Assembly (NCBI GenBank): GCA_017652345.1
Contig: JAGCBE010000276.1
Span: forward strand, 1-9,746
Length of the DNA stretch: 9,746 bases
DNA from: Methanobrevibacter sp.
GTDB lineage: Archaea > Methanobacteriota > Methanobacteria > Methanobacteriales > Methanobacteriaceae
Reading direction: 5' to 3'
Positions 1 to 6,260 of the stretch are shown piece by piece. Both the position numbers and the translations under genes were made by a program. Below the pieces are notes generated by a model that was not told the DNA's origin, did no database searches, and worked only from the letters and a program-made list of their open reading frames with translations. Numbering within the stretch: position 1 is the stretch's first letter; the number at the start of each line of letters is the position of its first letter.

Positions 1-886
1 CAGGTTTAAGAATCCATTGATGCTTGCTGCAGGTGTATTGGGAAGTCATGCATCTTCCCTTAATTGGATTTTAAAATCTGGTGCTGGTGCAGTTGTATCC
101 AAATCATTTTCAAAGGAACCTAATGACGGTTATAAAAATCCAACTACAGTTGCTGTAGAAGGAGGAATCATTAATGCTATCGGGCTTTCAAGTCCAGGAG
201 TTGAAGCTTTCATCGATGAATTGGAAAAGGTTGACCGCATAAAGGGCAAATCAATCGCTTCAATTTATGGTGCAACTCCAGAGGAGTTTGCATATGTTGC
301 AGGAAAGGTAGAGGATTTAGTGGACATGATTGAATTGAATGTATCCTGTCCTCATGCAATGGAAGGTTATGGAGCTTCCATCGGGCAAAATCCGGAATTA
401 ACCAAAAATGTCGTAAAGGCAGTCAGTGATGCAGTTGATGTGCCTATTCTTGCAAAATTGACTCCAAATGTAACTGACATTTCAGAAATTGCAGTTGCAG
501 CAGAAGAAGCTGGAGCGGATGGATTGACATTGATCAATTCCTTAGGTCCTGGAATGAAAATTGATATTGTAACTGGAAATCCAATACTCGCAAACAAGTT
601 CGGTGGAATGAGCGGACCTGCAATTAAGCCAATAGCTGTCCGTTGCGTTTATGATGCATTTGCTGCAACAGACATTCCAATTGTTGGTGTTGGTGGAATA
701 CGCAATTATGCTGATGTAATAGAGTTCCTCTATGCTGGTGCAAGTGCTGTTCAAATTGGAACTTCAATAATGTATGAAGGTCCTGAAATATTTGGAAGGA
801 TTACAAGCGATTTGGAAGAGTTTATAGAGGAAAGTGAATTTGATTCAATTGAAGATATGGTGGGCTTTGCTCATAAGGAGCCATAG
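1..886 (+). CDS. pyrD: Dihydroorotate dehydrogenase, catalytic subunit, class 1B (5' end cut by window)
   Basis: Catalytic FMN subunit of the cytosolic dihydroorotate dehydrogenase, which oxidises dihydroorotate to orotate in pyrimidine synthesis. The reading frame is open back to base 2 (R-F-K-N-P-L-M-L-A-A-G), so only roughly the first dozen residues are missing; the ATG at 20 is internal because family members have a strand of the form K-N-P-x-x-L-A-x-G here. Visible landmarks are N-V-S-C-P-H with the likely catalytic cysteine at bases 347-349, L-T-P-N-V-T-D, N-S-L-G-P-G-M, the K-F-G-G-M-S-G-P-A-I-K-P segment, and the G-V-G-G-I and G-A-S-A-V-Q-I-G-T phosphate-binding loops of the FMN barrel. 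About 294 residues are visible, close to the usual 300. The stop lies 17 bases before the pyrK ATG, so the two are very probably one operon; the pyrK partner supports class 1B over 1A. Identification is firm. Confidence 0.95.
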   Translation, partial: RFKNPLMLAAGVLGSHASSLNWILKSGAGAVVSKSFSKEPNDGYKNPTTVAVEGGIINAIGLSSPGVEAFIDELEKVDRIKGKSIASIYGATPEEFAYVAGKVEDLVDMIELNVSCPHAMEGYGASIGQNPELTKNVVKAVSDAVDVPILAKLTPNVTDISEIAVAAEEAGADGLTLINSLGPGMKIDIVTGNPILANKFGGMSGPAIKPIAVRCVYDAFAATDIPIVGVGGIRNYADVIEFLYAGASAVQIGTSIMYEGPEIFGRITSDLEEFIEESEFDSIEDMVGFAHKEP

Positions 887-894
887 TTTTAGTG

Positions 895-900
895 GGTGAT
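895..900 (+). promoter_or_regulatory. Ribosome binding site of pyrK
   Basis: GGTGAT, three bases before the ATG at 904, matches the anti-Shine-Dalgarno end of archaeal 16S rRNA. It favours ATG 904 over the in-frame GTG at 892, which lies upstream of the site and would leave it inside the coding sequence. Confidence 0.75.
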
Positions 901-903
901 AGA

Positions 904-1713
904 ATGAATGTACCTCAAGTTATAGAGATAAAAAAGATTATAGAAGAGACTCCTACAATCAAGACTTTTATTTTTGATTGGACTATGGTTGGTGAAAACA
1001 TTCCTTCTCCAGGACAGTTTGTCATGGTGTGGAATTTCAAGGATGAAAAGCCAATGTCCATTTCCTACATCGATGTCGGTAAGGGTGAACTTGGAATAAC
1101 AGTTAAAAAGGTTGGAGAGTTTACTGAAGACTTGCATACATTAAAGGAAGGTGACAAGTTAGGTCTTAGAGGACCATATGGAAATGGCTTTGACACTGAT
1201 TTAAAAGGTATGAGAGTTTTAGCTATTGGTGGAGGAGTTGGAATGGCTCCTATTGCATCATTCACTGAAGCTGCATTGAAAAATAAGGCTCAAGTGGATG
1301 TCGTTTGTGCTGCACAAACCAAGGATGAACTCTTGTTTGATGAGAGATTAAAGGAAAAAGGTGCAAAGATCTACACTTGCACTGATGATGGATCATGCGG
1401 TTTCAAAGGATTTGCAACTCATAGGGTATTGCAATTGATTGAACACAAGGAATACGATTGGGCTGTAGTATGCGGTCCTGAAGTTATGATGAGACCATTA
1501 TACGGCAGTTTGGAAGCTCATATGATTGAAGGGGAATACTCTATGGAACGTTATATGAAATGTGCTATAGGTGTTTGCGGTCAATGCTGTGTAGACAATA
1601 CAGGTTGGAGAATATGTGCTGAAGGACCTGTTTTCTCATCAGATCAGGTTTCTGAAATCGTTGAGTTCGGTAAATTCCATAGAACTGCATCTGGAATGAA
1701 AGAGTATTTCTAA
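904..1713 (+). CDS. pyrK: Dihydroorotate dehydrogenase electron transfer subunit
   Basis: Iron-sulfur flavoprotein that pairs with PyrD and passes electrons from dihydroorotate to NAD+. With the ATG at 904 the protein has 269 residues. The order is an FAD-binding barrel (about 1-95) with P-G-Q-F-V at 36-40 and K-P-M-S-I-S at 49-54, an NAD-binding domain with I-G-G-G-V-G-M-A-P at 108-116, and a C-terminal [2Fe-2S] cluster site with Cys 220, 225, 228 and 238 (spacing 4, 2, 9; Cys 229 is an extra neighbour). The cluster is followed by the C-A-E-G-P-V-F segment typical of PyrK. Bacterial PyrK usually has an arginine before P-x-S in the flavin motif; here it is lysine. The position directly after pyrD fits a shared transcript. 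Other ferredoxin-NADP reductase-like proteins share the fold, but the pyrD neighbour and cysteine pattern make PyrK the clear choice. Confidence 0.93.
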   Translation: MNVPQVIEIKKIIEETPTIKTFIFDWTMVGENIPSPGQFVMVWNFKDEKPMSISYIDVGKGELGITVKKVGEFTEDLHTLKEGDKLGLRGPYGNGFDTDLKGMRVLAIGGGVGMAPIASFTEAALKNKAQVDVVCAAQTKDELLFDERLKEKGAKIYTCTDDGSCGFKGFATHRVLQLIEHKEYDWAVVCGPEVMMRPLYGSLEAHMIEGEYSMERYMKCAIGVCGQCCVDNTGWRICAEGPVFSSDQVSEIVEFGKFHRTASGMKEYF

Positions 1714-1776
1714 ATCAATTAACGTTTCAATATTATTTAATTTAAAAAATATTACAATAATTTATTTAATGATAAC

Positions 1777-2862
1777 ATGTTTAATCTTAGTGAAAGCAAA
1801 TATGGCCTGCATATAGTGATTATAATAATTTTCTTATTATTGTCATTATTTACAGTCATGCCGGTATTGAATATGATTTTGCTTGGAGCAATGATTGCTT
1901 ATGGTATCACACCAGTTGCCAATAGGATTCAATCAAAAATCAAGTTCACTTCAATTTCAATATTCCTGGCGATAATAGTGGTAATCATTCCATTGATACT
2001 ATTGTTCATATACGTATTTTGGGAAACAGCAGTTTTTGCGGATATGTTTTTCGCTTCCCATAATCTTTCTGTAAGTTCAGGAATTGATTTGAATTTGGCT
2101 TTTAACACATTTGTCCAAGCATTGCCTGTGGAACTTCAAGGATTTATTAAACCTTACTTAGGGCTATTGACTAGCGGAGTGCATGAAGCCTTAACTTACA
2201 TATTCAATTATGCCATAAGGTTCATAAGGCATTTTTCAGATGTGCTGGTTCAATTGTTTGTCCTGATCTGTTCCATTTATTATTTCACTCGTGATGGCGA
2301 TAAGGTTCTGGATTATATTTTCGTATTCATCCCAAAAGAGCATAGGGCTTTCTTTGAAAGAACCTTGGATGATGTTGCAAATGTTCTAAAATCCATCTTC
2401 TATGGTCATTTCCTGACAGCTATTGTTATTGGTGTTATGGGAGGTGTAGGCTATTATTTCTTAGGATATAAGTTTGCATTGTTTTTAGGAATCATTACAG
2501 GTATTGCACAGCTGATTCCTATCTTCGGCCCATGGATAGTTTATTGGGCATTGGCACTCTATGCATTCTTTGTTGCTGGAGACATAGCTCAAGGAATCCT
2601 TACAATATTATGGGGATTCGTATTAAGCTTGAGTGATATGTACATTCGTCCAATGCTTGCAAGCAATTATGCTGACATGCCTTCCTTAATCCTTTTGGTT
2701 GGATTTTTGGCGGGACCTTATGTATTTGGAATTGTTGGTTTCATATTGGGTCCTTTGATTTTGGGAATTGCATATGCGGTTATCAAGTCCCTTAAGGAAG
2801 AGTTGGAAAAGGATAAATTAGAGAGTGAAGAACTGGAAAAGAATGAATCTGATGATTATTAA
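1777..2862 (+). CDS. AI-2E family (UPF0118) membrane transporter
   Basis: Polytopic membrane protein of 361 residues, a usual size for the AI-2E/UPF0118 family. Hydrophobic segments lie at roughly 11-27, 29-46, 59-82, 157-172, 210-229, 233-265, 270-288 and 303-336, with a large non-membrane segment between about 85 and 155. Family signatures are the D-x-x-I-R-P-x-L stretch at 287-294 and G-x-x-L-G-P-L near 321-327. The last 25 residues are a charged Glu/Lys-rich tail (E-E-L-E-K-D and similar), probably cytoplasmic. Members have been linked to export of small molecules or Na+/H+ exchange in bacteria, and substrates in archaea are unknown, so no substrate is assigned. There is a 63-base gap from pyrK and no strong ribosome binding site before the ATG. 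The stop is 27 bases before the polymerase ATG, suggesting co-transcription with polB. Confidence 0.85.
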   Translation: MFNLSESKYGLHIVIIIIFLLLSLFTVMPVLNMILLGAMIAYGITPVANRIQSKIKFTSISIFLAIIVVIIPLILLFIYVFWETAVFADMFFASHNLSVSSGIDLNLAFNTFVQALPVELQGFIKPYLGLLTSGVHEALTYIFNYAIRFIRHFSDVLVQLFVLICSIYYFTRDGDKVLDYIFVFIPKEHRAFFERTLDDVANVLKSIFYGHFLTAIVIGVMGGVGYYFLGYKFALFLGIITGIAQLIPIFGPWIVYWALALYAFFVAGDIAQGILTILWGFVLSLSDMYIRPMLASNYADMPSLILLVGFLAGPYVFGIVGFILGPLILGIAYAVIKSLKEELEKDKLESEELEKNESDDY

Positions 2863-2879
2863 TTATTATAAAAGAATTT

Positions 2880-2886
2880 GGTTGAT
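2880..2886 (+). promoter_or_regulatory. Ribosome binding site of polB
   Basis: GGTTGAT, three bases before the ATG at 2890, is one base longer than the GGTGAT site of pyrK and is placed in the same way. It overlaps the in-frame TTG at 2878, so ATG 2890 is preferred as the start. Confidence 0.55.
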
Positions 2887-2889
2887 AGG

Positions 2890-4818
2890 ATGGTAAGAAG
2901 AAACATTGTTCTTTTGGATATTGATTACATTACATATGAGGAAAAGCCTGTCATACGTTTGTTTGGTAAGGTGAAGGGAGAGAATTCTCATGATTTAATA
3001 GCTTTAGATGACTCTTTCGTTCCTTATCTCTATGTTTTGCCTTCTGGAAATATCGATAAGTGTGTCAGTGATTTGAAGGAACTTAAAGAGGAAGAGGAAA
3101 TTGACTTTACAGTGATTGAAAAGGTCACAAAAAAGGATTTTCAGATTCCTACCGAATTCATTAAATTAAGCTTCAACCATCCTCAGGACGTTCCCAAATA
3201 CAGAGACAAGATATGGGATTTAAGTTCTGTAAAGCAGCTTAGGGAACATGATATTCCATTTTATAGAAGATATTTGATTGATAATGCTTTGGTTCCAATG
3301 GGTGAGTTGGAATTGGAAGGGGAAATTATAGATTCCTTTGAAACCATTGAAAGCGATAACGATTCTCTTGAAATACTTAAATTAAGCAAAGCTCCTGTAA
3401 CTGGAAACACTGATTTTCAGGACTTCAGGATGATGAGCTTTGACTTGGAGGTTCGAAACCCTCATGGGATGCCTAACCCTAATGAGGATGAAATCATCAT
3501 GATTGGAATCGACAGCAATGTAGGAGTTAGAAAAGTTATCTCAACTAAAGGGGATGAATTTGAGCATGACCATGAAATGTACTTTATAGAGAAGGTCGAC
3601 TCTGAAAAGGAAATGATCGAATCCTTCATAAAGACCGTTAAGGAAAACAATATTGACATTATCATTGGCTATAACTCTGATGTCTTTGACTTCCCTTACC
3701 TTAAGGATAGGGCAAAGATATGGGGACTTGACTTGGATTTAGGGGTCGATGGGTCAGGTGTCAAGTTCATTAGAAGAGGCTTTAACAATGCAGCTACATT
3801 CAAAGGGCTTCTTCATGTTGACTTGTATTTGGTTATGAGAAGATACATGTCTCTTGACAGATACACTTTAGAGAGAGTCTACTTCGAGTTCTTTGGAGAG
3901 GAAAAGATAGATGTTCCTGGTGACAGAATCTATGAATTCTGGGACAATGGTGGTAAGGAACTTAAGAACCTGTTCAAGTATTCATTGGATGATGTGGTTT
4001 CCACATTGAAGATAGCTCAGGAAACATTGCCTTTGAACTTGGAATTGACTCGTATAGTTGGTCAGCCTTTTGTTGACGTAACCCGTATGGCAACCGGTCA
4101 GCAGGCAGAGTGGTACTTAGTTAGAAAAGCTTATGAAGTTGATGAAGTCGTGCCGAATAAGCCTAATATGACTATGAAAAACATCAAGGAAAGAGGCAGT
4201 AACTCTGGAGGATATGTTAAAGAGCCTGAAATCGGATTGCATGAGAATTTGGTTCAGTTCGACTTCAAGAGCCTGTATCCTACATTAATCATTTCAAAGA
4301 ACATTTCTCCAGATGTTTTGGTAAAAGACAATTCATCCTATAATGCCAAGTTTGAAGACTTTGAGGATTATGAAACTGGCTATGATGAAATCGATAATCT
4401 TAAGGAAGAGGAAATCTCTTCTGCAATAGATGATGATGAGGAATACTATATCTCACCTGAACACTTTTTCAAGTTCAAGAAAGAGCCTCAAGGATTTATT
4501 CCTTCAGCTTTAGAGGATATTCTAAATGAAAGGTTCGCTGTTAAGAACAGGATGAAGGCAACTGATGATCCTATTCTAAGAAAGAGTTTGGATGTTCAGC
4601 AACAGGCATTGAAGCGTTTGGCAAATACAATGTATGGAGTTTATGGATTCCTGAGATTCCGTTGGTATTCATTTGAATGTGCACAATCCATTACAGCTTG
4701 GGGACGTCAGCATATTAAAAAGGCAATGAAGGAAGCTGAAGATTATGGTTTCAAGGCCATTTATGCAGACACTGATGGTTTCTATGCAAAATATGTGCCT
4801 GAAATGAAAAAAGAGTAA
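2890..4818 (+). CDS. polB1: DNA polymerase family B, large fragment of a split enzyme (exonuclease and palm, no thumb)
   Basis: Replicative-type family B DNA polymerase with proofreading exonuclease. From ATG 2890 it has 642 residues. The N-terminal domain opens with the archaeal D-x-D-Y-x-T/I pattern. The exonuclease motifs follow: F-D-L-E-V (Asp185, Glu187), Y-N-S-D-x-F-D-F (262-269) and Y-S-L-D-D (364-368). The polymerase motifs are A, D-F-K-S-L-Y-P (458-464); B, K-R-L-A-N-T-M-Y-G (575-583); and C, Y-A-D-T-D-G (625-630). The chain ends only 12 residues after motif C, so the rest of the palm and the thumb (over 200 residues in one-piece archaeal PolB) are absent. All catalytic aspartates are present. 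Methanothermobacter thermautotrophicus is known to split PolB into two polypeptides, and this gene matches the large one in content, so it is taken as natural and not a pseudogene. An acidic insert lies at about 482-522. The small partner is not in this window. Confidence 0.92.
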   Translation: MVRRNIVLLDIDYITYEEKPVIRLFGKVKGENSHDLIALDDSFVPYLYVLPSGNIDKCVSDLKELKEEEEIDFTVIEKVTKKDFQIPTEFIKLSFNHPQDVPKYRDKIWDLSSVKQLREHDIPFYRRYLIDNALVPMGELELEGEIIDSFETIESDNDSLEILKLSKAPVTGNTDFQDFRMMSFDLEVRNPHGMPNPNEDEIIMIGIDSNVGVRKVISTKGDEFEHDHEMYFIEKVDSEKEMIESFIKTVKENNIDIIIGYNSDVFDFPYLKDRAKIWGLDLDLGVDGSGVKFIRRGFNNAATFKGLLHVDLYLVMRRYMSLDRYTLERVYFEFFGEEKIDVPGDRIYEFWDNGGKELKNLFKYSLDDVVSTLKIAQETLPLNLELTRIVGQPFVDVTRMATGQQAEWYLVRKAYEVDEVVPNKPNMTMKNIKERGSNSGGYVKEPEIGLHENLVQFDFKSLYPTLIISKNISPDVLVKDNSSYNAKFEDFEDYETGYDEIDNLKEEEISSAIDDDEEYYISPEHFFKFKKEPQGFIPSALEDILNERFAVKNRMKATDDPILRKSLDVQQQALKRLANTMYGVYGFLRFRWYSFECAQSITAWGRQHIKKAMKEAEDYGFKAIYADTDGFYAKYVPEMKKE

Positions 4819-4820
4819 TG

Positions 4821-4842
4821 TTTTTATAATTAATATATAATT
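4821..4842 (+). promoter_or_regulatory. Candidate polB1 stop-region T-run and TATA-like promoter for the next gene
   Basis: Just after the polB1 stop there is a T5 run followed by TTTATAAT- and AATATATAA-like stretches. Archaeal TATA boxes look like TTTATATA and sit about 25 bases before transcript starts, which would put a start near 4850-4870, within the 90-base gap before the ATG at 4909. In DNA this AT-rich the match is weak evidence. Confidence 0.35.
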
Positions 4843-4908
4843 AAGAAAATTAGGATTATACAATTTATTAGTTTATCAAACTTATGATTTAAAAAAGGAA
4901 GTGTTGTT

Positions 4909-5295
4909 ATGGAAGAAAAGATTGCTTTGGCAGCATGTAGTGGAATGAGTCCAAATGGTTTGGTTGCAAGAGTTGCAGTTCATGACTTAGCTATTGATGA
5001 TGTGGAAATCTTATCAATTTGTATGGGTTCAACTTCTGCAAATGTCACTGGATTTAAAAGAATGCTTGATAAATACCCTATTTTAGCTATTAATGGCTGT
5101 GAAGGAAACTGTGTTGGTAAAATACTTGAGCAAAAGGGTATTGAAATTGCAGATGAGCTTAATGTTGGAGACATTTTAGCTGAAACTGAACATAAGGCAA
5201 ATGATGCTGCAAGATTGGATGAAGAAGGGGAAATCTGTGTTTCAATAGTGAAAGAAGTTATTGAAAACAAGATAAAAGAATTTGAATTGGATTAA
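4909..5295 (+). CDS. Putative zinc-binding protein, DGC-domain-like
   Basis: Small soluble protein of 128 residues that resembles the DGC-domain family of putative zinc-binding proteins, named for a conserved Asp-Gly-Cys. The layout fits: an N-terminal strand ending in A-A-C-S-G-M (Cys10), then an L-V-A-R-V-A helix at 18-23, a second cysteine after a strand (I-C-M-G, Cys38), and the core I-L-A-I-N-G-C-E-G-N-C with Cys64 and Cys68, followed by K-I-L-E-x-K-G-I. In this copy the aspartate of D-G-C is asparagine (N-G-C). A fifth cysteine is at 110. The biochemical role of the family is not established; cysteine spacing suggests metal binding. A GGAAGTG ribosome binding site (4897-4903) precedes the ATG. 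The next gene starts 46 bases after the stop on the same strand, so the two may be co-transcribed. Family assignment is from pattern memory and not from a search. Confidence 0.7.
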   Translation: MEEKIALAACSGMSPNGLVARVAVHDLAIDDVEILSICMGSTSANVTGFKRMLDKYPILAINGCEGNCVGKILEQKGIEIADELNVGDILAETEHKANDAARLDEEGEICVSIVKEVIENKIKEFELD

Positions 5296-5330
5296 TCTTC
5301 TAAAATTTTTTAAAATTTCCCAATTTCTTT

Positions 5331-5338
5331 AAGGTGAT
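5331..5338 (+). promoter_or_regulatory. Ribosome binding site of the 130-residue hypothetical gene
   Basis: AAGGTGAT, three bases before the ATG at 5342, is a strong archaeal site and fixes the start of this otherwise uncharacterised gene, supporting it as a real translated gene. Confidence 0.75.
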
Positions 5339-5341
5339 TTT

Positions 5342-5734
5342 ATGGTAAAGCCAGTCAAGATTCATGATAATAATTTATGGGATAAGTTTGTCAGTGACAG
5401 TGAGCAATATTTTGCAGTCTTAAGTCCAGGAACCAAGATTGCATTTTTTGTTGGTGAGACTGACAAGAATTTCTTGCTCATTGAAAGAACAGAAGGAGCT
5501 ATTGATTCCAAGTTCAATGTAAACAGTTCACTTAACATGATGGAAACAGACTTGTTCTTTACAATTGCTGAAGATGATGCATCTGAACTTTTGGATGATG
5601 CAAGCAAACTTTCAACTTTCATTAAGGAAGGCAAGTTAGGAATCTTCTGTTTGGTCGATGATGTGGTCATGGCAGAAAAGGGTCTTGATACATTATTGAA
5701 TGACTTAGGATTTGCACCATCTTGTGCAATTTAA
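5342..5734 (+). CDS. Conserved-looking hypothetical protein, possibly SCP2-like
   Basis: Soluble protein of 130 residues with no signal peptide and no membrane segment. I do not recognise it with certainty. The second half has a run that recalls the SCP2 sterol-carrier fold: a strand with T-D-L-F-F-T-I-A-E-D (69-78), a helix S-E-L-L-D-D-A (81-87), a helix with F-I-K-E-G-K-L-G-I (93-101), and a final helix ending at the C-terminus, like the usual order of D-x-x-x-T-I-S-E, L-L, G-K-L-x-I-x-G-D. The characteristic G-D after the G-K-L-x-I strand is replaced by L-V-D-D. If correct, a hydrophobic-ligand-binding role is possible, but this is inference. Two cysteines (103, 128) are present and no metal motif is visible. 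It has a strong ribosome binding site, follows the DGC-like gene by 46 bases, and ends in a clear T-rich terminator, so it is probably the last gene of this transcript. Confidence 0.7.
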   Translation: MVKPVKIHDNNLWDKFVSDSEQYFAVLSPGTKIAFFVGETDKNFLLIERTEGAIDSKFNVNSSLNMMETDLFFTIAEDDASELLDDASKLSTFIKEGKLGIFCLVDDVVMAEKGLDTLLNDLGFAPSCAI

Positions 5735-5755
5735 TTTTTTTAATTTTTTATTTTT
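5735..5755 (+). terminator. Oligo-T terminator after the hypothetical gene
   Basis: Directly after the stop codon the + strand reads T7, then AA, T6, A, T5. Runs of T in the non-template strand are the known archaeal termination signal. No hairpin is needed or seen. T-rich DNA continues to about 5880 and could act as a back-up. Confidence 0.6.
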
Positions 5756-5849
5756 CAATATTTTGAAATTTTACTTTTCTATTTTTTCAACATTTTTTTT
5801 AAATTTTTATTTTTCACTATTTCGAAATTTCAGTTTTCTATTTTTTCAA
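5751..5849. repeat. Imperfect tandem duplication, 59-base period
   Basis: Bases 5751-5790 match 5810-5849 at 36 of 40 positions with a constant offset of 59. Both copies carry, in order, T5CA, GAAATT, TTTTCT and ATTTTTTCAA. The similarity reaches back a few bases to about 5742 and 5801. A third, strongly decayed copy may begin at 5866 (TTTTTCACTA). It lies in the T-rich terminator zone between converging genes. Low complexity makes some chance similarity expected, but the spacing holds without gaps across 40 bases. Confidence 0.6.
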
Positions 5850-6229
5850 AAGATCATTTTTTCATTTTTTCACTATATTGCCATTTCTCATTTGCATGAT
5901 GTAGATTAGCAATTATCAAAATTTATAATATGAATCATACTTTCAGTATTTTTAAGATGTGGTTAATTATTTTAATACTTTTTAATCTAAACTCTATTTT
6001 AATGAACTTTCATTATTAAAATTTTTATATGTCTTGGAAAGTTAAAATTTTAGCATTTTTTTCATAAAAATTTTTAAAAAAATCAGTGAAAAATAAAAAT
6101 TTAATTTTTAAATTTTTTGAAAAATAATTCAATTTTAAAAATTTTTTAAAATAGTAAAATCAGCAATATTAAAAAATTAGATTATGAAAAATTGTAAGAA
6201 AATAAAAATAGTAAAATAAAAGTCAAAGA

Positions 6230-6254
6230 GTAAAAAAGTAAAAAAGAAAAAAAG
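6230..6254 (-). terminator. Oligo-U terminator after comC
   Basis: Read on the - strand, 7 to 31 bases after the comC stop, there are runs of T7, T6 and T6. On the + strand this is A6 (6232-6237), A6 (6240-6245) and A7 (6247-6253), with the 8-base unit GTAAAAAA occurring twice in tandem. Such T runs are the known archaeal intrinsic termination signal. Confidence 0.55.
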
Positions 6255-6260
6255 TTAGAT

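Larger units (their letters stand above)
5735..6260. other. AT-rich gap between converging genes, no gene found
   Basis: This 526-base stretch separates the + strand gene ending at 5734 from the - strand gene ending at 6261. It holds terminator-like T runs for both directions, the 59-base duplication on the left, and long A/T-only stretches such as 6060-6160 with many short self-complementary words. A 29-codon frame at 5930-6019 has no ribosome binding site. I see no tRNA-like cloverleaf, no GC-rich island that would suggest a structured RNA, and no coding frame with a normal amino-acid composition. Confidence 0.7.

Noticed and set aside
2878..2889. TTG at 2878 as polB start
   Set aside because: A better-placed ATG at 2890 follows a GGTTGAT site that overlaps this TTG.
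4816..4818. PolB as a truncated pseudogene
   Set aside because: The chain is free of internal stops, all motifs are intact, and a two-piece PolB is known in this order. The end point fits that split.
5742..5890. 59-base duplication as a CRISPR array
   Set aside because: Only two good copies, contiguous and similar along the whole period, with no unique spacers and no cas genes nearby.
5712..5909. 65-codon + strand frame after the hypothetical gene
   Set aside because: It is almost entirely Phe, Leu, Ser and Ile from T-rich DNA, begins inside the preceding gene, and has no ribosome binding site.
5930..6019. 29-codon ATG frame in the convergent gap
   Set aside because: Hydrophobic composition is expected from AT-rich sequence, and no ribosome binding site precedes it.
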